Source: Struthio camelus (lineage: Eukaryota > Chordata > Aves > Struthioniformes > Struthionidae). From it: DNA of 64,000 bases. The first letter of the stretch is position 1; every line of letters begins with the position of its first letter. Of this stretch, positions 1 to 11,120 are shown piece by piece. Position numbers and translations under genes: made by a program. The stretch covers positions 2,902,517-2,966,516 of the forward strand of contig NC_090956.1 of the NCBI RefSeq assembly GCF_040807025.1, read 5' to 3'. The notes beneath the pieces are model-generated. The model was not told the DNA's origin. It ran no database searches and saw only the letters and a program-made list of their open reading frames with translations.

Positions 1-198
1 TCTTTACTGTGAGGGTGGCTGAGCACTGGAATAGGTTGCCCAGAGAGGTTGTGGAGTCTCCTTCTCTGGAGAGGCTCAAAACCCGCCTGGACGTGATCCC
101 GAGCAACGTGCTCTAGATGACCCTGCTTGAGCAGAGGGGTTGGACTAAATGATCTCCAGAGGTCCCTTCCAACCTCAACCATTCTGTGATTCTGTGAT
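1..198 (+). mobile_element. CR1 LINE 3' end (5'-truncated by the window edge)
   Basis: This is the 3' untranslated tail of a Chicken Repeat 1 non-LTR retrotransposon. It carries the familiar CR1 tail order: 'caggttgcccagag'-like text (here 'aggttgcccagagagg'), then 'ggttggactaaatgatctcc', 'ggtcccttccaacctc', and a terminal array of the octamer attctgtg/attctgtg ending at 198. CR1 copies typically end in such short octamer repeats rather than poly-A. Similarity to the family tail seems high, so the copy is comparatively young and of a bird-type subfamily. Its 5' end lies outside the window. No coding part is present. Confidence 0.93.
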
Positions 199-2541
199 AA
201 CATATCTTAATCACCTCCCAGCCTGGCGTTAACAATGGCAGGTGCATCCTCTAGGCACCAGGAGACTGTCCTTCATTTTATATCTTCTGTCACTCAGCCA
301 AACCGAGGCAAGGTATGCAGGGAGAAGTGACATCTTTTGTCAGATCAGCTGACGCGGTTGGCGGGGGGAGTGGAAAAACTTTCAGGCATAGAAGCCTCCC
401 ACAGAGTAAAACTTCCCAGGGCTCTGCCCATGTTTCCTAATAAATCAGTTCTTCACAGTGCAATTGAGATTGTCCATATCACTTCCAGTTTGTTCAAGAT
501 GGAAATTTTTGTCTGACTGGTTTGGGATGCACACAGTAACTGCCTCAGTTGTGTGTCTGAAGCTTCTATTCCTTTTAAAACAGATTTTTCTTATTACGGC
601 TGCAGTGGTTGGTAACTGGAGGAACATGAGTTGTGTTTCCTCCTTCTTTTCAACATCAGCAAAACAGAGAAAAGGAACAGTGAGTGGTTCCTCATATTGA
701 ATATTCTTCCCTTACCCTTTTGATGCTTTGTATGTAGATACAATTAATATTCAACTGATGATCTCATAGTACTACCGAATATGACATTTTATTAGTAGAG
801 CAGGATCACATGGACCTTGTATAAACAGCCACCTTTCCAATACCAGCAGTCTCCATATTGCTTATTAGCTATAACATGCAGACAGTGTTAGCACAAGACT
901 CATCTGAATAATCACATTAATTAAGATTATGAAGAGATGCAGCTGAGCATATTTATATGGACTCTAAAGTGCAGTGGTAGAAATGTAAAAAGATCTAAAA
1001 TTATGTATATAATGTGTTTATTGTCTGCATACTTCTCATTTATATTGTACTGATATTGCAGTTTTTCATCTTTACTACGAGCCTTAAATTTACTATTGGG
1101 TAGCAGGATTCTCTAACCTGTGGTGTATATCCTTTGTGAACCCTTCTAGACTAATTGACTCTGAAAGCAGGGGAATATACGTCATGCTCCCTGCCAGTCA
1201 CAGGGGACTTGTGTTCCTATCTAGATGCAAATACGTAATCTGTATGGAGGTGTGATCCAGGCCATGACTTCATTTATCTTCTGTCTCTGCCCCTGTCCGC
1301 TTAACCTGATTATGAACTTGTTCTTCCCCTAATGAAAGCTTTAGGCGTTAGGATCTTGTTAGAGATCCCAACAGCAATGGAGCCTAGGTTAGCTCCTAAC
1401 TCCCAGCCCTCAAGGACAACCATGAAGCAGCTCTGCACCCTGAGGAGAGCAGAGCTTTAAAAGTACATGAGAAATAGGGCAGGACAGCCTTTTTCACTCC
1501 TACAGCAGCAGAGAAATACTGACACTAAAACTCTTTGCATTCAAGCACAGACTCCTATAATTTACCAGAACTATACAAATCTGAGCAAAATCTCTGTAAC
1601 TAGAATCCTTCAAAAAATGAAAGACACTTCCCAACAAGGAATGAAATATGTGGGGTTGAGTTTGCTTTTCCAGTGTGTCTCTGCGAGGAGATATGGGAAA
1701 GTTACGTTAGATTAACTGAAGACTGGAGTTAAAGTGTTAGAGAGTTAACGTTAAGGGTTTACTCCCTCTTCCCTCCCCACTAGTGCAGACATTGTGCTTT
1801 TGAATAAAAACATCCGTCCTGGGCATAATGGACTTTTAACTAAAATCCTTTAAATGCACACCTCTATCCTAAGTGCCCCATGCAGACATACACATATTAA
1901 GGTCCTCAAGCCAAGGCTATAAATCACCTAATAAGGCATGCTGTGGTGCATTAGACTCAGTATAATCTAATTTCAGATCTAAGGTACTGAGAGCTGGCTG
2001 CTAGCCACACAGTTTAGACAGCATCCTTCATTAGAGCTCGATTAAAACTTTCAGATGCATATGGTGGTATTTGAAAGAACAGAGTTAAGGGCTCTTCATG
2101 TTCCTAAGCGTGTGCTTTGGTTGGGCTTTGTTTTTGAAATAAGAGTGGTAACAAAAACATGACTTGGAGTCTCAAGTAATTTATTTAGGAGGAAAGATTA
2201 ACCGAAATAAAATAAAGCATAGCTTTACTAAGCTTGATAAAAAGCAACCTAATGGCCTACAAATTTCTCAAAGTTGATGTACACTGCAGTTTTTACTTGT
2301 ACTGAGGAGCATTTACTCAATCTTGTCATTCTCTTGAAACCTATGTTATGAATCATTGAGATCAGCCTCCTAGAGAAAGATGGATTGCATGTAAGTACCA
2401 CTGAAATCTAGCACATTTGGGGGTAAATGTTTTTTATAGTGAGTGTATGACCCAAATGACCCAAAAATGAGAGAGAGAACTGAGATGAAATAATGTGATA
2501 GAATATCACTAAAGGAATAGAACAGGATAGAAGTACTGGAA
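199..2541. other. Intergenic, no gene recognised
   Basis: AT-rich single-copy-looking DNA. The open frames here are short (under 90 codons), lack convincing splice context and resemble nothing I know. No repeat family was recognised. Confidence 0.6.
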
Positions 2542-2593
2542 AATATTGAGCACTTGGGAAATTTGAATATTGAGCACTTGGGAATATTGAGCA
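2542..2593. repeat. Short imperfect tandem/direct repeat (aatattgagcacttgggaa)
   Basis: Two exact 19-base copies start at 2542 and 2566, and a third partial copy (aatattgagca) starts at 2583, overlapping the end of the second by two bases. It is a local duplication typical of replication slippage. No function is implied. Confidence 0.85.
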
Positions 2594-2884
2594 TTTTGAA
2601 ATCCGGATTCGACAAAATCCTTAGAAAAATAGCCAAAGGGATATTCTTATACTACTGACTGCATTGGATGAATTAAATATTAACTGTCATAATTGGAATA
2701 TTCATGGTAGAACACGGTCTGTTGTCTGCAGCAGGATAGCCTGTGAGTCTCAAAGATCTCATTCATCGTTGTACTCTTACCCAGTATAATCCATTGAACT
2801 AAAGATCAAGTCTAGATGTATGTTGAATGCTGGAAAAGGCCGGGTTCAGGCTAGGAGCAAGGCATGTATTCTCATGACGGTGAT

Positions 2885-3060
2885 CCCTGCCTACTGAAAC
2901 AAACTGCTGAAGACTAGGGTGACTTCTCCAACACTAGAAAGGTTTAAATTGAGACTGGATGCTTTTGAAAAAAGATGATCTGCTTGGGGAAGTTCCTTGC
3001 TTTATGTCACTGCAGTCTAGATAATCCTGCTGGCCTTCTGTGCCCTGAAAAACCTGACAC
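2885..3060 (+). mobile_element. Ancient CR1-like LINE 3' fragment
   Basis: The run 'aaactgctgaag', 'gtgacttctccaacact', 'ttaaattgagactggatgc' and 'aaaagatgatctgcttg', followed by 'ctgctggccttctg', follows the order seen in the 3' part of older amniote CR1 subfamilies, which read roughly: loss of a few residues, 'ttaaatcgagactggatgcc', 'agatgatctag', 'ctggcctta'. It is much more diverged than the copy at the left edge and has no intact terminal octamers, so it is an old relic. The family call is from memory of consensus text. Confidence 0.72.
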
Positions 3061-5710
3061 TCCCTAGGCCTGAACACTTTGATTCAAACTTCTCTTCCAC
3101 ACAGCTATCGACTCAGAACTGTGCTGTTAAAGTTGCGAGAAGAGCAAAGGTAAGTGAGCTGTACAGTGACTCAGCCGATCAAATGGATTTCTTCTGGTGG
3201 CTCAGGCTTGGCTCTCTGGCCCCCTCCAAATCCAATTCAGCTTGTCAATACACCAAATAAAAGCTAGAAAGAAAAATGAGGCAGATAGTAATCGTGGCCA
3301 TCAAACAGCTGCCCTTGCTGAAAGTGGAGAGAGCATGAATGCAAGCCTGTTTGCATTAGCTGGTATTCGGTTCTAGTCCTCTAGAAAGCTGGAAATTCTG
3401 GGTGAATTTCTGTGTATTTATCTGCAGCCTGACAGTAAGCAAATTGAGTGCATACTGGAATAAAATGGCTTGCCAGCTTAGTGAATGCAGTGCAGAAATA
3501 CTCCCAAAGCAGACTACAGTTTAAACGGTGAAGAAGGAAGCTGGATTTGATATGGAATGAGAGGAAGAAAGTCAGTCAGTGTCAGGTAAGAAACTCCGCT
3601 CCCTCTTCTTGACATAGCAGTTTGTGAAGGACTGCGGGGGGGCATGGACATCATTTGATCTCAGTTGTACTCTTGTTCTAGTTGTGTAAAGCAAAAGTTC
3701 CCAAACTGAAACTGTGATCCCAAAGTGCAAAGGAGAGAAAGGAAACAGATAAAACAAGCAGTAGCTGGGAGACTCTGCAATCATTCTTGAACTGGATATA
3801 CCTCAACATACCAAAAATGTTTTCAGTGCTCTTGTTTTCTTGCCAGATTTGAAACAAAACTTCTGAAGAAAATAATTGGAAGTGAAGTTTTGTTTTTGTG
3901 AAAGATATCTTCAAAAGGATCGATTCAAAAGTGGCATCTGAGAATCATTTATATTCTTTCCTGATTTTTGATTTTTCACTACTTTCTGATTCTTTTATTC
4001 CAGCGTGATTCAAAGCAGTCAAACAGCTGGGCTCTGAGGAGATCTAATGCTTCATAGGGAGACACCAACACTAACAGCTCATGACATCAGTGGATGGTGG
4101 AGGCATCAGCTGCGGGTGGTTGCCTGGTGCTGCATGTGCCCACGTGGCGCTGTCCAGCAATGAGCTGTCCCTGGGGAGAGCAGCCTGTGCTGCTGCCTCT
4201 GCTGCTGGTGCTCACTCTGAGGCTGAGAATAAATCCCATTGCTAGGACAGCAGGAAAGAGCAGGGGAAGATCTGACATCCTCTGGTGCCATAAAGATCCT
4301 GCCAGTTTGTGAGCACAGAAAAGCAAGAGCCTTGGAGTACGTCAATATTTCCTGGCATGCTTTCTCCTCATAGGAAGATCTTCAGAGCGATCTGCTGTGA
4401 GGTTTCACTGCTCCCCTGAAGGGTAGTGGGGGGGGGGGCGTTTGTAAAATGATTGACAGGAGATGCCATTGAGCCAAACTGAGTGAAATACTGCTCCAAA
4501 GATTTTCCCCTGGATTTTCTGCAACATGCTTACTCTGGCAGTTTGAGATGTGCTAGATGATGAATTTTGATCTCTCAAGCATGCATTAGTGACTTCCCTG
4601 TCCTGCATCGCTCATGGTTCCCTCCTCCTGGGAAAAAATCCGCTGTCCACTCTCTCTCCAGCTGCACTTTGGAGATAAGCTGCTCGGTAGCGTGGCCGCA
4701 ACATAAACAAAATAAATGCCTGAATTTCATCACAGCGAGCTGTGAATGAAGGCAGGAGAAGCAGGGGAGTAGGAACAAATCTAGTTAGTTATGAAATGGT
4801 TGTTTCTACCGTGGGCTCCATCCAGAAGCCACTCTCCAAAGAGGGCCTGGAAAGACTTTCAAAGGCTTTGTCAAAATGCTGCAGTCTCCAGCACTGGACG
4901 CTATGTTCTTACTGGGAAACCTAGAAGAAATTTGCTTCCCTGTTGGATGTTGAGAATGTTCAGGAGGTGTGAGAGCCAGGGAAGTCACTTGAACGGAAAC
5001 AACGAGGTGCTTGTTGCGGATCTAAATCTCTGGGAGCACATACCTGTTTGTCTTTGCTATATGGCCTCTGGCTGGCTCCAAACGGGCTGAAGACTTCTGC
5101 TGGCCGCAATAGAAGAGTTTTTGCATTATCTACATTTAGGCTGTAAACCCAAGAGTTTTATGTGCTGGGCTCCATTTTTAGCCAAAGATAAAAAGACACC
5201 CTCAAGCTGATTCGGAGCAAAATCTGGAGATATGCTCTCCAGACTACCCCTGGAGAACATCTACATCTGCCCTGGCTGCAGAGGAGGCTGGCCAGATAAC
5301 TCGCCTCCCTACATGAGGTCCTATGAGTGGTCCTAGAATCAACTAAAGATCCCAGGGGACTAAAACAACAACTAAGACTGCATCATTCTCTCCTGGCTTG
5401 TGGCAGAGTCTTGGAAGCCAATGTATCTGTGGTGAAATGCAAACCACTCCAGGTTCTGACTTGACATTTTCCTTTCTCACTGGTTGTACTTCAGTTCCTA
5501 TAAAAACGGAGGCATCTCTCCTGCTACTTGAAAACAAAAATAAGAAAAGAGTAGAAGCAAAATATCAAGAGAGTGGTAAAGTAGAAATTACTTTAAAATG
5601 CCTTTTTTTTGGAATATTTTGCTAAAAAAATTTCTTTCCTATCCCATTTCTGTCCAACTTCTTGAACTAAGACGGACATGAAAACAATGATAAGTCACAA
5701 CATTCCTGTG
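3061..5710. other. Intergenic, no gene recognised
   Basis: No coding exon or repeat family recognised. It contains an 11-base G run at 4428-4438. A cluster of overlapping 60-99 codon frames on both strands at about 4090-5090 appears to be chance open reading in a locally GC-richer patch, as the frames overlap each other on both strands with no shared start logic. Confidence 0.55.
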
Positions 5711-5870
5711 TGTCTTTGGGGAGGTCAATTAATTTATTCTGCGCTTTGTTTCTCCCTCTGTCAAAGAGGAGAACACTTTCCCAAATACCAAGAGTGGTGT
5801 ATAAATAATACCAGTAAGTGCAGGAAGCTCAAATACTGTCATGTTGAGAGCCACAAGGGCTCCTAGATAG
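5711..5870 (+). mobile_element. Probable MIR-like SINE relic
   Basis: The segment reads like the middle and tail of a CORE/MIR-type SINE. A 'gtcaattaatttattctgcgctttgtttctc'-like stretch (5725 onward) parallels the family's 'gtcacttaacctctctgtgcctcagtttcc', and 'cctctgtcaaa' parallels 'catctgtaaaa'. It ends in a degraded 'gctcaaatactg' segment. Divergence is high and no target-site duplication was found, so the call is tentative. Confidence 0.45.
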
Positions 5871-8639
5871 CTCGTGTCTTAAACTTGTGAAAATAAAAAA
5901 GGGCAAGGATTGGCTGAGTGCAAGCTGGGAAGAGATACGAGAGAGAAATGAATGCATTGACTCATTCATGCCCTGTCTTCTGAACAGTGATAGAAAATGT
6001 TTGCTCACAAAAGTTACAGTGCTCAGTGAGTTTATATCATGATTACGTGTTCTTGCAAAAAAAAAAAAAAAGCAGACATTATCAGCACAGAGCGGGAATG
6101 TTGTCTAAAACGGGTAAGCAATATAATAAGTCCTATGTCACCTGATGTAATATCCTGTTGAAGGTCGCAAATATTGAAGTATTTAAAGAAAACACTATTT
6201 TATAAGAAACTGTTGCTTTCGCTGGGTATGAATCTCATTGGGAAATCTGTCATTTTGTTTGTGACACTTGTTCTGAGGAGGGAAATAAAAAAACTGTTAA
6301 AACTGAACAAAGATAAGCAGTGGTAAAATTACCAACCCAGGGTAGTTCAATAAAATGCTATAATAAGAAGAAAACAGGACTTGAGAGAAGACAAACTTAC
6401 GTACGTTATGAATCTCTGTGCTCTTATACAGAAGGTTACAGACACAAATTAAACCTGTTTGACAAGTCCTACTTGTCAAGAGCAATTTTTTTCTATTTAA
6501 AGGAAAAGCTGCTTTGCTCCTTAAGTGTAGCAGCCGAGGAGTGAAATTTAACTGGTGTGGAGCTGAAGGAGAAAAACAATAAAATAAAACCAATAAAACT
6601 TGAAAAAAATAGCATGGGCTAGATATGCCCTTCTCTAGAGATGCACATCTGCCATGAAGTCAACTTAACACTTGTTTAAGGCTGTCCCTTGAGCACCAAG
6701 GCAGTGCTGCCCATATGGTAGACCCTGGTTTGCATCCAGATCAAGATTAAGCTGCACCCAGACCTCAGTGAGGACCCAGCACCTGCCGGAAAGAGGAAGG
6801 AGGAAGGAAGGAGGGTGGGGAACGAAGCCCTGGTATTGAAATCTCTACTGAAGAGGGCCCACGGAGACGTCATCTCTGCTTTTGCAGTGTTTCTGCCCTC
6901 CTGTGTGACAGGGCAGGCTCCTTCCAGCAGCGCTGGCCACCCTTGGTGAGACAACCCTGCTCCTCGAAGGTGAGGGGAGTCGGCATGCTGTGCCGCCTGT
7001 GCAGGCTGTCCAAGGGCCAGGGCCAGATACCTCCTTGTGCCAGACAGCCCAGGCTGCGGTGGGCGGACAGAGTGAGGGAAAGCAGCTCTGGCCACCCGCT
7101 GCAGTGCTTGCTGCTAGAAAACTGGGGGGAAAAAACCTTCCCAGGAGGGGAAAGTGCAAATGAAAGTGGTGTTAAGCCTAACACCTGCACGTTTCTGCAG
7201 GCTGCCCTCTGCGCTGTACTTTTTCCTTTCACCCCAGCCTCCATACTGGAGGACGAGTGGCTCAGGACCGCAGGGAGTGCCGACATGAGAGCTGGCAGGA
7301 GTCACATGGCTTAAACGCCAGACATATTCCTGAGATGCAACAGTGAGCAAATACAGATTAAAAAGATGTTCAATTATCCAGGGAAGAGCCAGGGTGAGTC
7401 GCGGTCTCACAGTAGCGTGTTCATTCATTGTCAGGGAAATAATAAGTGTTACATTCACATTCAGGATGAGATGAAGGCTGAGAGATCTCTCTGCATGTAC
7501 TTCTTTATTACTGCAGCCTGGCTAATTTGGCTTAAGGTCATGGCTCTTCATGTTTTCATTAAGACTCTCTTCAGTGCAAATGACCATAATAATCATGATA
7601 TTTGGCTTGTACATAGCACTTCCAACGTACAGAAATCAAGGTCTTGAAAGACTTGTACAACAGAAGGCGGGACTTTAAGGACCGCAGACCGTTTGTCTCA
7701 AAACTACAGGAAGTTAGATTGTTCATTGTTCAGCGAATCCATCACAACCAAATCCTGGTTCTAGCTAGCATTTTGTCTGTTTGCATATACTCAGCTATTC
7801 ATTTCCAGAAGCTGTTTTTCCAGCTCCCAAACTGACCTGCAGGAGATGGTTTTAGCAGCTTGGGCTCAAGGTGCTGGGCCTTGCAAAGCACTGGGAGGTG
7901 CTGCCTGGGCTGTGTGCATTTATTCCCTTCCTCCTTTGAAAGAAATAGTAGAGGTGAGCCCCATATGTTGCCTATAGGCTGGGGATGGCCAACGGGATCA
8001 TGTGGATTTAAGTGACAAATCCTGAGTTGTTGCCATCTCTCCAAATCTTGGATACTCAGTGAAGTGATTACCAGAACCAGGCACAATCCTGGCAAAAAAA
8101 GGTACCTCATCTGTTTCTTTTCAAGGAAAATTATGATCGGATAGTTAAAGATTAGCCCTTCACCTATCATCAGACTCTTCAGTATGTGTTGGTTCTGTTT
8201 TCCATGTTTGAGTTTGTTCCCCCCCCCCCCAGCTCGTTTTCCAAATGCTTGAATCCACCTGCAAAGGCAGGCTATCAGCATGGGAGGAAAAAACAGTATA
8301 TTGGGGGTGCTGCAGGACAAATCAGAAATATTCTGAAAATCAGAATTAAGCCCTGCTCTTTTGTGCATTAGCAGCACTGGTAAAATTAGGTAATGCACTT
8401 CCATGCCTTTTTAAAAGTAGGGTACTTTTGAGGTGCGTTATTCCACAGTAATTTCATGTGACGTTAGAAGGACAGGTGTACCCCTCTTCACAAAGTTTTC
8501 TCTTTTAGTCTCTCAGATGATAACATGTTCTAATCCCTGAAGAATAGAATAAGAAGGCAAAATTAGAACTATAAGAATGATGGTTCACTTAAAAGATCAG
8601 AACAAAACCTTACCAGAAATTAGTATAACTGAACAAAAC
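5871..8639. other. Intergenic, no gene recognised
   Basis: Contains poly-A at 6057-6072, a locally GC-richer block at about 6660-7320, and a 12-base C run at 8219-8230. The longest open frame (7799-8404, - strand, 201 codons) has no recognisable domain and low-complexity composition, so it is not called as a gene. Confidence 0.55.
6057..6072. repeat. Poly-A run (16 bases)
   Basis: Simple A run. The sequence before it does not resemble a retroposon that I know. Confidence 0.85.
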
Positions 8640-9420
8640 ATGCCAATGTAACCTGAAGAAAGTATTTATTTACTACTTTCAGTCAAAACTGTTTTCTAAG
8701 TGTTGGTCTCAAAAATCATAGTCTCATAAAAACTCCGAACATCAAAGTGAAACTTTCTGGTCACTCCGATAGAGCCTTTTTCAGTAAGCAGCTGACATTT
8801 ATTATGTAGCACCAGGGAAGATAGCAGTGATTGTTTTTTAGCATTGTTATCAACTCACAGCCTGAGCTTTGCAGAACAAACTGTGCCAGCGAAATGAGCA
8901 TAACACTCTCTGCAGATCAAAAATAAATAAGTATTGATAGAGCGTTTTAAAAGAGTGAATTGAAATATTTTAAGTACAAGATGTTATAGTTTATGAAAAG
9001 CTGTATATTTGGTTTTTATACAGCAAGATATGAAAAGTGCAGGGAGGAATCCAAGAAGATGTATTCCATCTATTAACTACACACTTACTAGCAGTAGCTA
9101 GCCTGCTAATGAGGCAGGCTCACTTCAGTGCTGAAGCAAATTTGACTGTTGAATTTAATAATGAGGCTATTATATTCTACCAAATAGCACATGCGCACAA
9201 AGATTGTTTTTAATATTTCATTTTTTGCGTCTGCTTCTCATTAAAAGCAAAGCAATAAATTGAAGTGAATTTGTCTGCAGACCTAATTTCCTAACAGGAC
9301 CAAAGGCTGCAAGTTATTTCCATTAAAAGGCAGTTAAAGTGCAAGCAGAAAGCATGAGAAAGAATACATGCAGAAAACACAATGTGAATCATATTATACT
9401 GCAGCTATTATTATAGACAC
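8640..9420. promoter_or_regulatory. AT-rich candidate conserved non-coding element
   Basis: About 780 bases of AT-rich, non-repetitive DNA almost lacking CpG, with many TAAT- and ATTA-type cores, short homopolymer-free text and no open frame of 60 codons or more. This is the texture usual for vertebrate non-coding elements under constraint near developmental genes. On human-like synteny SOX8 would lie to this side. Conservation cannot be seen from one sequence, so this is an inference from composition only. Confidence 0.25.
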
Positions 9421-10599
9421 GAGCAGGACTGCTTCTAGCTTGTCTGAGCAGGAGACACAAATGCAAGAGCCATAGATAGTCCTCTGCAGTGGAACATCCA
9501 GAAGGAGTGTCCAAAATGTCACTTTAGGAAAGAAATAAGATCTAAATGGATGTCTGCATGGCCCTCATGCCTTATGCAGCCCACCTTAAAAGACCATGTC
9601 CCCTCTAAGTGCACCTACAGGTAGGTAGAAGAGTCTCTATGGCCAAGTGGTACCGCAGGGAGTCTATCAGCTCAGTAGGGAGTATCTTTCAGCCCTCTAA
9701 TGCCCAGGGCTGAAATAGTCAGGGCTGTAGCTTACATTCATTCCTCCCACCTCTCCTGGGAAGGGCTGAGCTTTGTTTCAAAGATGAGTGAAAAGCCAAA
9801 AATACTAGCTGCTCCTCATATGCAGTATTTCTCCTTAAGGCAGGAGATCAATTCTGCCAGCCCATGGCTGCCTCTTTATCGACCCATTAGAAACTGTGGG
9901 AAGTGATCAGTATTGAACACCCCTTTCTGATTTGGCTTGCTTGCTCTCTGAGAGGACTCGTTAAGGTCTTCTTGTGCTGGAAGCGCATGTGCTGCATCAC
10001 TGCAGATCTGAGCTGCTCAAAGTGCCTTTAATGCAACCGTAGTGCAAAGGATGCGGGTATTCTTTGCAGGCTTTTGTAATACCTGTAACATCTTTTACTT
10101 TCCTACTGCTTTTCATTCTCTGCTGGAATAGCTTTTCTTATGAATTCTATTTGCTGGTGACAACACACTAAGTTCACACATGTGAAAAATTGTCTTGGAT
10201 TTTGTCCTAAGCAGCTTATAACGTGGTTCCCCCGAGAATGATTACCTAAACAAGAGACTGCAGTGCAGGCTTGGTTGAGATATGGATTAGTCTATCACAG
10301 GTAGTTCTGAATGTCAGAGAATCTTCCTTGCTTGTCCTGAAAAAAGAACAAAAATCCAAATCTTGCAAGTCTTTGTGGCTGGACAATTAAAAAAAAATAA
10401 TAGTTTGGATCAGTGGAAGCATTATAGTTCAACCTTGAGATTTTCTTTGCTAGCACTGAAGAAAAGCTTGTTTATGGATATGTTGAATGCGAGGGAATGA
10501 TATTTGTCTACGCTCCATGTCTTTTAGCCAGAGGGCACTTGTAAGGCAAAGATCATCTTCCTACCCTTCTCCTCAGAGAGAACAGCAAGTTCTGAATTT
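9421..10599. other. Intergenic, no gene recognised
   Basis: Ordinary AT-rich intergenic sequence. No repeat family, exon or RNA gene recognised. Confidence 0.55.
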
Positions 10600-10900
10600 G
10601 AATTTTAAAACATGCAGTATTTTACCGAATACTTAATTTGATGCTATTATCCTTTCCAATCCTGCAACAAGTCCCCAAGCTTGTAAATATTTGTCATTAG
10701 AGCTCTGGAGCTTTCTATTTAATAAAGCTTCTCTCCTTATTTAATAAAGGCCGTTCTATTAAATGATTTGCCTGTGTTTACATGTGCATAATGAGGAATC
10801 TGGCAGAAAACCAAACAAGTTTGGAGGCTTGAGATGCTAGCTGCTGCTCACATTAATAACTGCAAAATGAATAATGAATCATTAAGTAACTCATCTCATC
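10600..10900. promoter_or_regulatory. AT-rich candidate conserved non-coding element
   Basis: Contains repeated 'atttaataaa' text (10718 and 10740 area) and many TAAT/ATTA cores such as 'cattaataactgc' and 'aataatgaatcattaag'. No CpG except at 'ttaccg' and 'ggccgt'. It ends directly against a good splice-acceptor-like pyrimidine tract at 10900-10914. Regulatory function is inferred from composition only. Confidence 0.22.
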
Positions 10901-10914
10901 TTTTTGTTTCCTAG

Positions 10915-11120
10915 TCACAAAAATGCAACAAAAAGCCACCCACGGAGGTCACAAGAGACCTACTGATTGCACCAGCTCCAGTCCTCAGCCCACAGAGGAA
11001 ATTTCTGAAAGTGCCAGGACCAGTGCAATGTCCATTTCAGTGTCTGAGGACCTCAGTAATATTTATGTGCTAGCGGAGGAGGACATGAATTTTATCCAAC
11101 TGAACCGTGAAGAATTATAG
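10915..11120 (+). other. Possible orphan terminal coding exon (unrecognised)
   Basis: A pyrimidine tract ending 'tttttgtttcctag' (AG at 10913-10914) makes a strong acceptor-like site. The frame is open from it through an ATG at 10923 to a TAG ending at 11120. The 65-residue reading is Ser/Thr-rich at first and then acidic (SEDLSNIYVLAEEDMNF, ending NREEL), which looks more protein-like than most frames in this window. I do not recognise the protein. No partner exon, donor or obvious poly-A signal was identified, so it could equally be a lncRNA exon or chance. Confidence 0.2.

Noticed and set aside
7799-8404. 201-codon open frame on the - strand
   Set aside because: No recognisable domain, no start or splice support, includes residues encoded by homopolymer (C run read as poly-Gly).
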